Positions 26,555-33,053 of a DNA stretch of 64,000 nt are shown one piece after another (position 1 is the first letter of the stretch; every line of letters begins with the position of its first letter). The notes beneath the pieces were generated by a model. It saw only the letters and a list, made by a program, of their open reading frames with translations. It had not been told where the DNA came from and searched no databases. Origin of the DNA: a virus; IMG/VR virus record IMGVR_UViG_3300032246_001967, positions 62,001 through 126,000 of that record; one strand, written 5' to 3'. The position numbers and the translations under genes are program-made.

Positions 26555-27441
26555 TGAAGAAACAAGCAGTATTATCATTGAGTGGAGGTATGGATTCTTC
26601 CACTCTACTGCTTCATCTACTTGCCAATGGCTATGAAGTAACAGCATTATCTTTTGACTATGGTCAAAAACACTCTATTGAATTGGAGCGTGCTAAAGAA
26701 TTAGTTAATTATTTAAATCAAACCAGATATCAAAATAATAGAGCCCCAGGTCCTTTACAGGGGAGTAAAGAAGATTACTCACCAATTAAATATCAAGTAA
26801 TTAAACTTGATGGTTTAAGCCAATTGCTCAATTCAGCACTTGTAACAGGCGGAGATGAAGTTCCTGAAGGACATTATGCTGAAGAAAATATGAAAGCAAC
26901 TGTTGTTCCTAATAGGAATAAAATCTTTAGTTCAATTATTCAAGCAGTAGCTTTATCAATTGCTGAATCTAAAAATACAGATGTTCACATCGCAATGGGT
27001 ATTCATGCTGGTGATCATAGTATTTATCCTGATTGTAGACAAGAATTTAGAGACATTGATTATGAAGCTTTTAAAGTAGGTAATTGGGGTGCTGAAAAAG
27101 TAGCTTATTATACTCCTTATTTATTAGGTGATAAATTCGATATTTTAAAAGATGGAGAGAAATGTTGTGAGACATTAGGACTTGATTTTGATGAAATTTA
27201 TAGACGTACAAACACATCTTATAAACCAATGGTTCATATTGTTTTTGATAATTACGATAATCCATCACCAGAATGGTTTAGTGATTATAAATCAGCAAGT
27301 TCAGTAGAACGTGTAGAAGCATTTATGAAATTAGGTAGAAAAGATCCTGTACCTTATGCTGACGAATTTGGACCAGTAACTTGGGATTTCGTAAAAGAAT
27401 ACGTATCTTCAGTATTAGATGAGCATTCGAAGACAATATAG
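26554..27441 (+). CDS. queC: QueC-like 7-cyano-7-deazaguanine synthase
   Basis: 295 residues. The N-terminal PP-loop LSLSGGMDSS (10-15) and ALSFDYGQKHSIEL, then VVPNRN and MGIHAGDHSIYPDCRQEF, are QueC signatures; the enzyme turns CDG into preQ0 with ATP and ammonia. The usual Cys4 zinc site near the C-terminus is not seen: TNTSYKP and SDYKSASSVERVEAF stand where Cys-rich segments are expected. There is also an insertion at about 53-72. It is part of the 7-deazaguanine gene set. The next gene overlaps it by 23 nt. Confidence 0.85.
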   Translation: MKKQAVLSLSGGMDSSTLLLHLLANGYEVTALSFDYGQKHSIELERAKELVNYLNQTRYQNNRAPGPLQGSKEDYSPIKYQVIKLDGLSQLLNSALVTGGDEVPEGHYAEENMKATVVPNRNKIFSSIIQAVALSIAESKNTDVHIAMGIHAGDHSIYPDCRQEFRDIDYEAFKVGNWGAEKVAYYTPYLLGDKFDILKDGEKCCETLGLDFDEIYRRTNTSYKPMVHIVFDNYDNPSPEWFSDYKSASSVERVEAFMKLGRKDPVPYADEFGPVTWDFVKEYVSSVLDEHSKTI

Positions 27442-27634
27442 AAAATCAAAACCGTATCCTCAAATGTATGTGGTACTTAATAGGCATGGAGAGGTTTATG
27501 CTGGAATGATTAAAGGACAATTACAATGGTCTTATAATTGGAATGAAGCTAAACCTCTTCATATTGAAAATACAACTAAATTGATCCAAGAAAATTTTGG
27601 ATCTGAATTAATTAAAGAAGAAGAAATTATATGA
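27419..27634 (+). CDS. Small protein, unknown
   Basis: 71 residues, start inside the end of queC, stop overlapping the next ATG. A short beta pattern (MYVVLNRHGEVYAGMIKGQL) looks folded, but no family is recognised. Confidence 0.6.
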   Translation: MSIRRQYRKSKPYPQMYVVLNRHGEVYAGMIKGQLQWSYNWNEAKPLHIENTTKLIQENFGSELIKEEEII

Positions 27635-27786
27635 ATCAACCAGACCCAAAACTACATCAGTCAATCAGCTTTTTAAAATCAGCTGTTAGAATCTCTGGTT
27701 ATGTTGCTCTATTTTGGAGCCTTAGCCTTGGAGCAATTATTTTAATTATTAGTGAACTTATAGGAATTATTGAAGAATTAGTATGA
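27631..27786 (+). CDS. Small single-span membrane protein
   Basis: 51 residues with one hydrophobic helix (YVALFWSLSLGAIILIISEL). The ATG overlaps the previous stop (ATGA). Function unknown. Confidence 0.6.
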   Translation: MNQPDPKLHQSISFLKSAVRISGYVALFWSLSLGAIILIISELIGIIEELV

Positions 27787-27788
27787 GA

Positions 27789-27837
27789 TTGGTGTGTTCC
27801 TTGATTTTGTAATATTTATAAACATGGAACACACTAA
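27789..27837 (+). promoter_or_regulatory. Hairpin enclosing TATTTATA box and start of GIY-YIG gene
   Basis: A 12-bp inverted repeat (TTGGTGTGTTCC / GGAACACACTAA, one G-U) encloses a 25-nt loop with TATTTATA at 27813-27820; the ATG at 27824 sits where loop meets 3' arm. RNA reading in from queC can bury the start codon; RNA begun at the box cannot. It has the same design as 21328-21363 with unrelated stem sequence. Confidence 0.8.
27813..27820 (+). promoter_or_regulatory. TATTTATA box in hairpin loop
   Basis: The box ends 3 nt before the ATG at 27824, predicting a leaderless late transcript. Confidence 0.6.
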
Positions 27838-28405
27838 AATTTACTATTTACATTTTGGAGATAATATTCCTTTTTATGTTGGAAAAACTAAAAATAAATA
27901 CCATAGATTAGCTAATCATAAAAAAACATTTGGAAATAACATACATATGAAAATAATTTCCGAAGTTTTAAATTGGCGTAAATGGGAAAAATATTATATT
28001 GAAAAATTTAAAAAACAAGGATATATTCTTCAAAATAAAAATAGCGGAGGAGGAGGACCTGAAGAATGGAAAGAAGAATCAATCCAAAAACTTAAATTTC
28101 ATCCTACTAGAGGTAAAAATATAAGTAATTCTCATAAAGGAAAATCTAAATCTCATAAAGGAAAACCTCTTACTGAAGAACATAAACAAAAAATCAAACA
28201 AACCCGAGGTTTTTTAAAAAATAGAAAAAATACTTGGCAAACAATTCCTGTATTACAATATAGTTTAGAAGGTAAATTTATTAAAGAGTGGGAATCTCAA
28301 ACAGAAGCTACTAAATCTTTAAATAAAACAGGAGATGGAATAGGAGCTTGTTGTAGAGGAAGACAAAAACAAGCTTATGGTTATATTTGGAAATTTAAAA
28401 ATTAA
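27824..28405 (+). CDS. GIY-YIG homing endonuclease
   Basis: 193 residues from ATG 27824; an upstream in-frame GTG at 27794 would lie in the hairpin. The GIY-YIG-like N-terminus reads IYYLHFGDNIPFYVGKT with Arg in KYHRLANH and Glu in WRKWEKYYIEKF. NUMOD3-type repeats (SHKGKSKSHKGKPLTEEHK) and a C-terminal NUMOD1-type segment ending YGYIWKFKN follow. Its last codons provide the -33 element of the next promoter. Confidence 0.85.
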   Translation: MEHTKIYYLHFGDNIPFYVGKTKNKYHRLANHKKTFGNNIHMKIISEVLNWRKWEKYYIEKFKKQGYILQNKNSGGGGPEEWKEESIQKLKFHPTRGKNISNSHKGKSKSHKGKPLTEEHKQKIKQTRGFLKNRKNTWQTIPVLQYSLEGKFIKEWESQTEATKSLNKTGDGIGACCRGRQKQAYGYIWKFKN

Positions 28406-28417
28406 ATATTATATTAA
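28386..28417 (+). promoter_or_regulatory. Bacteroidota-type promoter for thioredoxin-like gene
   Basis: TTTGG at 28386 (coding Ile-Trp of the GIY-YIG protein) and TATATTAA at 28410, fixed spacing. The ATG at 28423 is 5 nt beyond. Confidence 0.8.
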
Positions 28418-28422
28418 AACAT

Positions 28423-28668
28423 ATGAAAAAATTATTTTATTTTACTAGTTTAGGATGTGTTCCTTGCCAAACGTTTAGTCCAATAATGGAGCAAATATCG
28501 GCTTTAATACCTGTAGAAAAAGTTATTACAGATTATGAAATGAGTAAAGCAATATCAGCAAATGTAAGATCAGTTCCTACTGTAATACTTGTAGAAAATG
28601 AACAAGAAGTTAGAAGATTTACAGGAGCAAAAAGTTATCAAGACGTAATGAATTTTATTAATGGGTAA
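28423..28668 (+). CDS. Small thioredoxin/glutaredoxin-like protein
   Basis: 81 residues. The active-site pair is CVPC in FTSLGCVPCQTFSP and the cis-Pro is in VRSVPTVILV, the thioredoxin fold pattern. It could keep the class II ribonucleotide reductase or other phage enzymes reduced. It overlaps the queD start by 8 nt. Confidence 0.82.
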   Translation: MKKLFYFTSLGCVPCQTFSPIMEQISALIPVEKVITDYEMSKAISANVRSVPTVILVENEQEVRRFTGAKSYQDVMNFING

Positions 28669-29134
28669 GTATCAATCAACAAAATTATTTGATAACTACT
28701 CAGTAGCAATTAGACAGTGGAAAGCTCAACATTCACACTGTCAGTTGTTGCATGGGTATGCTTTAAAATTTAAAGTATGGTTTGAATCAGTAGAACCACT
28801 AGAAGAAAATCAGTTAGACGAGATGAACTGGATTCAGGATTATGGTGGGTTTAAATCAGCACCTCAAGGTAATGGTTTAAAAGACTGGATGGATTATATG
28901 TGGGACCATACTTTATTAATTGAAAAAGATGATCCGTATTTAGATTTATTCGAGTCGATGAATCCAACAGTATGCCATTTAAGAGTAATGGATAAGATTG
29001 GAGCTGAAAGTGCTGCTAAATTAGTTTTTGATAAATTCAATGATGTTTTATCAAAACAAGGTGGTGGACGTGTTAAAGTAACAAAAGTAGAATGTTGGGA
29101 AGCTGACAAAAACAGTTCAATTTATCAAGAGTAA
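28661..29134 (+). CDS. queD: QueD-like 6-carboxytetrahydropterin synthase
   Basis: 157 residues. WKAQHSHCQLLHGYALKFKV matches the metal-and-Cys region of the PTPS/QueD fold, and MWDHTLLI matches the DH motif. The third metal ligand position reads Tyr (HGY) instead of the usual His (HGH). It converts the FolE product to 6-carboxytetrahydropterin. Its stop overlaps the queE ATG. Confidence 0.84.
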   Translation: MGKYQSTKLFDNYSVAIRQWKAQHSHCQLLHGYALKFKVWFESVEPLEENQLDEMNWIQDYGGFKSAPQGNGLKDWMDYMWDHTLLIEKDDPYLDLFESMNPTVCHLRVMDKIGAESAAKLVFDKFNDVLSKQGGGRVKVTKVECWEADKNSSIYQE

Positions 29135-29925
29135 TGACAACAGAAATTAAAAAACCAGGTCGTATTACCGATTATAGTAAAAAATTACCTATCCTTGAAA
29201 TTTATACCTGTGTTCAATCAGAAGGTTCAAGACAGGGTAGACCTACAGTAGCAATTAGAACCACAGGATGTACTCATAGATGTTGGTTTGGTGAAGGTGG
29301 ATGGTGTGATAGTTGGTATACAAGTATTCATCCTGAAAAAGGTATTTATACTTTCAACGACATTGTTAAGATTTATGATGAGAATCCACATATTAGAGAG
29401 ATGATGTTAACAGGTGGTTCACCAACAATGCAACCTGATTTAGTTAATGAACTAACTCACTTTGCTTATCAACGTGGTATATTTATTACTATTGAAACGG
29501 AGGGTTCCCATTATGTTGAAACAGATTATCCTATTGGTCTTATCTCTTTGTCTCCTAAGTTCTCTAATAGTGTGCCTCGTATTGATGTCACCACTCCTCT
29601 TGGTAAGTTGGTTGACCAAAAAATGATTGACCAGCATAACAAGCTTAGATTAAATAGAGAAGCAATTAGACAAATGTTAGATTATCATGCTGACTACCAT
29701 TACAAGCCAGTTTGGGACGGCACAGCTGAATGCTTGGCTGAGATTGAAGAATTCAGACAGGAAATGGATATTCCAAAATGGAAAACCTGGTTGATGCCTG
29801 CAGGCGATACTAGAGAGACTTTAATTGAGATGTATCCAAAATCCATTGAGTTATGTATGGAGATGGGTTATTGTTGGACAGGTAGAGATCATATCATAGC
29901 ATATGATCAAAAACGTGCCGTCTGA
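29134..29925 (+). CDS. queE: QueE-like 7-carboxy-7-deazaguanine synthase (radical SAM)
   Basis: 263 residues. EIYTCVQSEGSRQGRPTVAIR is the QueE substrate region; the cluster Cys are in GCTHRCWFGEGGWCD, spaced CX3CX7C rather than CX3CX2C. MMLTGGSPTMQ stands for the TGGEP SAM motif. It makes CDG from the QueD product. Order queD-queE with a shared ATGA-type junction indicates one operon. Confidence 0.86.
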   Translation: MTTEIKKPGRITDYSKKLPILEIYTCVQSEGSRQGRPTVAIRTTGCTHRCWFGEGGWCDSWYTSIHPEKGIYTFNDIVKIYDENPHIREMMLTGGSPTMQPDLVNELTHFAYQRGIFITIETEGSHYVETDYPIGLISLSPKFSNSVPRIDVTTPLGKLVDQKMIDQHNKLRLNREAIRQMLDYHADYHYKPVWDGTAECLAEIEEFRQEMDIPKWKTWLMPAGDTRETLIEMYPKSIELCMEMGYCWTGRDHIIAYDQKRAV

Positions 29926-29937
29926 TTACAATAAAAA

Positions 29938-29969
29938 ATTGGAAAATTAAATAAAATTTATTATATTAG
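29938..29969 (+). promoter_or_regulatory. Bacteroidota-type promoter
   Basis: ATTGG at 29938 and TATATTAG at 29962, fixed spacing, in the gap after queE. The ATG at 29974 follows 4 nt later. Confidence 0.72.
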
Positions 29970-29973
29970 AGTT

Positions 29974-30195
29974 ATGACAACACAAGAATTAGAAAAATTA
30001 TTACTAAAGTCTTCAGATAGCCATCCCTACAGAGGTAAATTATCTAGAAAAGAAAACATTGAAGCAGCAATTGATTTAGCTAACTTATGTAAAGATTTTG
30101 CTTCAAAAGGTATGAAAGATGAAGCAATGAATATACCTGTTGAACAATGGGATGAAGTTATCAATACACTACATAACACTAAGACAGCAGTTTAA
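29974..30195 (+). CDS. Small protein, unknown
   Basis: 73 residues, helical and charged, no recognised domain. It has its own promoter in the gap after queE. Confidence 0.63.
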   Translation: MTTQELEKLLLKSSDSHPYRGKLSRKENIEAAIDLANLCKDFASKGMKDEAMNIPVEQWDEVINTLHNTKTAV

Positions 30196-30211
30196 TTACA
30201 TATAAAAAGTT

Positions 30212-30451
30212 ATGGGAAATTTAAGAAATAGGTACACAAGTGAAGAATGGGATGAACTAGATTCTAAAATTAAAGCTGATAAAAAGCAAGGTAAGCCAAG
30301 TGAAAGGGTGTTGTATTTATCTATTGTAGGTAAAGATGTTAATGAACTTATACATCTTAGAAATACTCTTTATAATTTTTACAGCCATGATGAATTATCA
30401 ACTTTAAATGAGTGGATTAATTGGAAAGCCTTTAAACAACAAGAACAATAA
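30212..30451 (+). CDS. Small protein, unknown
   Basis: 79 residues, charged; no recognised domain. The start is preceded by AAAAGTT, the common pre-start pattern of this phage. Confidence 0.62.
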   Translation: MGNLRNRYTSEEWDELDSKIKADKKQGKPSERVLYLSIVGKDVNELIHLRNTLYNFYSHDELSTLNEWINWKAFKQQEQ

Positions 30452-30464
30452 AAGCAACAATTTA

Positions 30465-30866
30465 ATGGACTTACTATCAACACATCCTGTTAAAAAATTA
30501 GATTTAGGTTTCCATGGCAATCTATTCGGCGGGCAATTGCTTAGCTGGATAGATGCCGCGGTTGCTGCTTATGCAATGGAAAAATGTAGAAGTCAAAATA
30601 TGATTACTATTGCCATTGATGAGTGTGTATTTAAAAAACCAGCCAAAGAAAAAAATCTAGTTAAGATATACGCTGAAATGATTAAGGTAGGAAATACATC
30701 TGCTACTTTTAAAGTAGAAGCAAGAGCTTATAATGTATTTAGAGGTGATGAAGTCACTTTATTATCTACAAGTATGACTTTTGTAAGAGTAGATGATGAA
30801 GGAATACCTATTTCAATTTCTAAACAAGTAAAAGACCAATTTAATCCTCCTCCAACTAAACTTTAA
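30465..30866 (+). CDS. Acyl-CoA thioesterase-like hotdog protein
   Basis: 133 residues from ATG 30465; an upstream ATG at 30408 would overlap the previous gene by 44 nt. HGNLFGGQLLSWIDAAVAAYA is the hotdog thioesterase signature (YciA/acyl-CoA hydrolase type), with strands IAIDECVFKKP and TATFKVEARAY-like segments after it. It would cleave acyl-CoA thioesters, possibly altering host lipid supply. It lies among nucleotide genes, which gives no clue to its substrate. Confidence 0.75.
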   Translation: MDLLSTHPVKKLDLGFHGNLFGGQLLSWIDAAVAAYAMEKCRSQNMITIAIDECVFKKPAKEKNLVKIYAEMIKVGNTSATFKVEARAYNVFRGDEVTLLSTSMTFVRVDDEGIPISISKQVKDQFNPPPTKL

Positions 30867-30874
30867 TATTTATA
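30867..30874 (+). promoter_or_regulatory. TATTTATA box
   Basis: TATTTATA ends 3 nt before the ATG at 30878, so any transcript would be leaderless. No -33 TTGG at the fixed spacing. Confidence 0.5.
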
Positions 30875-30877
30875 ATA

Positions 30878-31117
30878 ATGAAAATAACATATTTTTATAC
30901 TAACGAATGTGGTAAATGTGCTGAATTAAAACCTTTAATTACTGAATTTAGTAAGGCTGTAGGAATTAAAATGATTAATACTCATGAAGAAGAATTAATT
31001 ACTGAAGCATATAAAATTGAATGGGTACCTACCTTAGTTATTGAAGATAGTAACGGTAAACATCATTTTGATGGTGTTAGTGAAATCAAAGAAGTTTTAA
31101 AAAAATTAGTAAAATGA
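30878..31117 (+). CDS. Small thioredoxin-like protein
   Basis: 79 residues with CGKC in FYTNECGKCAELKP and cis-Pro in EWVPTLVIE. It is a second small redox protein besides the one at 28423. Its stop overlaps the next ATG. Confidence 0.8.
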   Translation: MKITYFYTNECGKCAELKPLITEFSKAVGIKMINTHEEELITEAYKIEWVPTLVIEDSNGKHHFDGVSEIKEVLKKLVK

Positions 31118-31617
31118 TAACTTTATTTACAGAAAGAGAAATTAAAAACAAAGTGGGTGAACTTGCCCACAACATTAAAAAAGTTCAACATGAACAACCA
31201 CCTGTTTTTATTTGTGTTTTAAACGGCGCATTTATGTTTTTCACAGATTTAGTGAAACAAGTAGGTGAGTGCCATATAGACTTTATACAGGCAAAATCTT
31301 ACGAAGGAACGTCACAGGGCGAAATTCGTATTTTAAAATCAATAGATATTAATATTGAAGGTAAAGATGTTTATTTAGTAGATGATATCTATGATTCAGG
31401 TAATACTATGAATAGATTGATTAAACATCTAAATTACCAAAAACCAAAATCAATCACTCCAGTAACTTTATTTAAAAAACATTATTCAAACAATCCAAAT
31501 TTGATGTATGGTTTTGAATTGAAAAATGAACATTGGTTAGTAGGATATGGTTTAGATGCGGTTGACGGAACTAAAAGAAACCTTTCACATATACTTGGTT
31601 ATTTACCTGAAGATTGA
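31114..31617 (+). CDS. hpt: Hypoxanthine-guanine phosphoribosyltransferase
   Basis: 167 residues. VYLVDDIYDSGNTM is the PRPP-binding loop, VFICVLNGAFMFFTDLVKQV the N-terminal motif, and LVGYGLDAVDGTKRNL the C-terminal base-binding segment of HPRT. It salvages hypoxanthine or guanine to IMP/GMP. With folE directly downstream it may raise GTP for preQ0 synthesis (inference). Confidence 0.88.
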   Translation: MITLFTEREIKNKVGELAHNIKKVQHEQPPVFICVLNGAFMFFTDLVKQVGECHIDFIQAKSYEGTSQGEIRILKSIDINIEGKDVYLVDDIYDSGNTMNRLIKHLNYQKPKSITPVTLFKKHYSNNPNLMYGFELKNEHWLVGYGLDAVDGTKRNLSHILGYLPED

Positions 31618-31625
31618 TATATTAA
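31594..31625 (+). promoter_or_regulatory. Bacteroidota-type promoter for folE
   Basis: CTTGG at 31594, within the last codons of hpt, and TATATTAA at 31618, fixed spacing. folE starts 8 nt further on. Confidence 0.78.
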
Positions 31626-31633
31626 AAAAAGTT

Positions 31634-32323
31634 ATGGATAATAAAACATTTAAATTAGATTTAGAAGTAGTTAAACAAGGATATGCAAATGGAGTTGCTC
31701 CTAATTTTCCTTTGACTGAAGAAGAAAAGTGGGCAATGGTTGATAAAGCAACTGAAGCTTATGGACAGTTTTTAGATGCTTTAGGTTGTGATTGGAGAAA
31801 CGATCCTAATTCACAAGACACTCCTCGTAGAGTAGCTAAAGCATATGTGTTTGACTTATGGAAAGGTAGATATGAATCAATGTCTGATATTACAGCTTTC
31901 CCATCAGATGGTTATGATGGTATTGTAATTGAAAGAAATATTCCACTCACATCAATGTGTTCACATCACCACCAAACAATTGGAGGTGTAGTTCATATTG
32001 GTTATGTAGTAGGTGAAGGTGGTTCAGTAATTGGTTTAAGTAAATTAAATCGTATTGTAGAACATTTTGGTCGTAGAGGTGCTATCCAAGAACAATTAAC
32101 ATCAGCAATTCATCAAGCAGTAGATAAAATTACTGAAGGTAATCGTGGTGTTATTGTAACTGTAGTTGCCACTCACAACTGTGTAAGTTGTAGAGGTGTT
32201 AAACATCAAGGTGCTTCAATGGTTACTACAAAAGCATCAGGTGTGTTTTTAGATAATGCTAATTTGTCACGTCAAGAATTTTTTGACAGTATTAAAATTA
32301 ACAACGGAGGACATCAGATATAA
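31634..32323 (+). CDS. folE: GTP cyclohydrolase I
   Basis: 229 residues from ATG 31634, placed after the promoter; an upstream in-frame start at 31556 overlaps hpt. DTPRRVAKAY, the zinc and substrate motif SMCSHHHQTIGGVVHIGY, IGLSKLNRIVEHFGRR and CVSCRGVKHQGASM are all FolE signatures. It makes dihydroneopterin triphosphate from GTP, the first step of preQ0 synthesis. The next gene overlaps its stop. Confidence 0.92.
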   Translation: MDNKTFKLDLEVVKQGYANGVAPNFPLTEEEKWAMVDKATEAYGQFLDALGCDWRNDPNSQDTPRRVAKAYVFDLWKGRYESMSDITAFPSDGYDGIVIERNIPLTSMCSHHHQTIGGVVHIGYVVGEGGSVIGLSKLNRIVEHFGRRGAIQEQLTSAIHQAVDKITEGNRGVIVTVVATHNCVSCRGVKHQGASMVTTKASGVFLDNANLSRQEFFDSIKINNGGHQI

Positions 32324-32493
32324 TGAAGCTAGGTGGTTTTGTTGAGTTATTAATTAAAATAATTACTTTTGGTCAAGGCCACCGAATTGCTTTATTCATA
32401 GCTAAAAAAATGGGTTATGATGATTGCGGTTGTAGAGCAAGAAAAAACAAGCTAGACTTGTTTTGGGATAAAATATTAAATAAATTAAAATAA
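32323..32493 (+). CDS. Small basic protein, unknown
   Basis: 56 residues, ATG on the last base of the folE stop codon. Hydrophobic helix at the start (FVELLIKIITFG) and Cys residues in DDCGCRAR. Related-looking short proteins in T4-like phages have no known function. Confidence 0.6.
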   Translation: MKLGGFVELLIKIITFGQGHRIALFIAKKMGYDDCGCRARKNKLDLFWDKILNKLK

Positions 32494-32494
32494 T

Positions 32495-32992
32495 ATGTTA
32501 TTAAATTCAAATCAAATTTCAAATCATATCATTGAGTCTGAGTTTTCAAAACGTGCTCAAATTGGTATTGACTTATCAGTTCAAAAAATTGAATGGATTG
32601 CAGGAGGTTCTGTAGTATATAAAGACAAAACCTATATTAATCCGGGACATTATATTGAACAAAAATTAATTAATATTGATGATAAAGAATGTTGGCGTCT
32701 AGAAAAAGGTGTTTATTCAATTACCTTTAATGAAGGTATTAATGTACCTAATGATTGTGCTGCTAAAATTACTCACCGTTCATCTTTATACCGTACAGGA
32801 ACAATTATTGAATCACCTTGGTGGGATCCAGGTTTTTATTGTGATGTAATGAATTCAACAATGATTGTTAATAATAATATCATTATTGAGAAAAATGCTA
32901 GAATTGCTCAAATTGCTTTTTGGCGTGTTGAAGAAGTAGGAGAGCAATATAATGGTCAATGGCAAGGATTAAACACAGCTTATAAACAATAA
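32495..32992 (+). CDS. dCTP deaminase/dUTPase-family protein
   Basis: 165 residues. THRSSLYRTG, SPWWDPGFYCDVMN and IEKNARIAQIAFWRVE follow the trimeric dCTP deaminase/dUTPase pattern, and the end GQWQGLN is deaminase-like. It supplies dUMP for dTMP or removes dUTP. Which of the two reactions it does cannot be fixed from motifs. A terminator follows. Confidence 0.8.
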   Translation: MLLNSNQISNHIIESEFSKRAQIGIDLSVQKIEWIAGGSVVYKDKTYINPGHYIEQKLINIDDKECWRLEKGVYSITFNEGINVPNDCAAKITHRSSLYRTGTIIESPWWDPGFYCDVMNSTMIVNNNIIIEKNARIAQIAFWRVEEVGEQYNGQWQGLNTAYKQ

Positions 32993-33015
32993 CTTTATTA
33001 TTCATTTTTATTAAG

Positions 33016-33039
33016 GGCTTGGTTATCCAAGCCTTTTTT
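33016..33039 (+). terminator. Terminator hairpin fused to polymerase promoter
   Basis: A 7-bp stem GGCTTGG / CCAAGCC with loop TTAT and six T residues; the 5' arm holds the CTTGG -33 element. Confidence 0.88.
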
Positions 33040-33049
33040 GTTATATTAA
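33018..33049 (+). promoter_or_regulatory. Bacteroidota-type promoter for DNA polymerase gene
   Basis: CTTGG at 33018 and TATATTAA at 33042, fixed spacing. The -7 ends 4 nt before the ATG at 33054, so a leaderless mRNA is likely. Confidence 0.85.
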
Positions 33050-33053
33050 CAAT

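Noticed and set aside
27794-27823. GTG start for the GIY-YIG endonuclease
   Set aside because: It lies inside the hairpin 5' arm and loop; the GIY-YIG domain begins right after ATG 27824.
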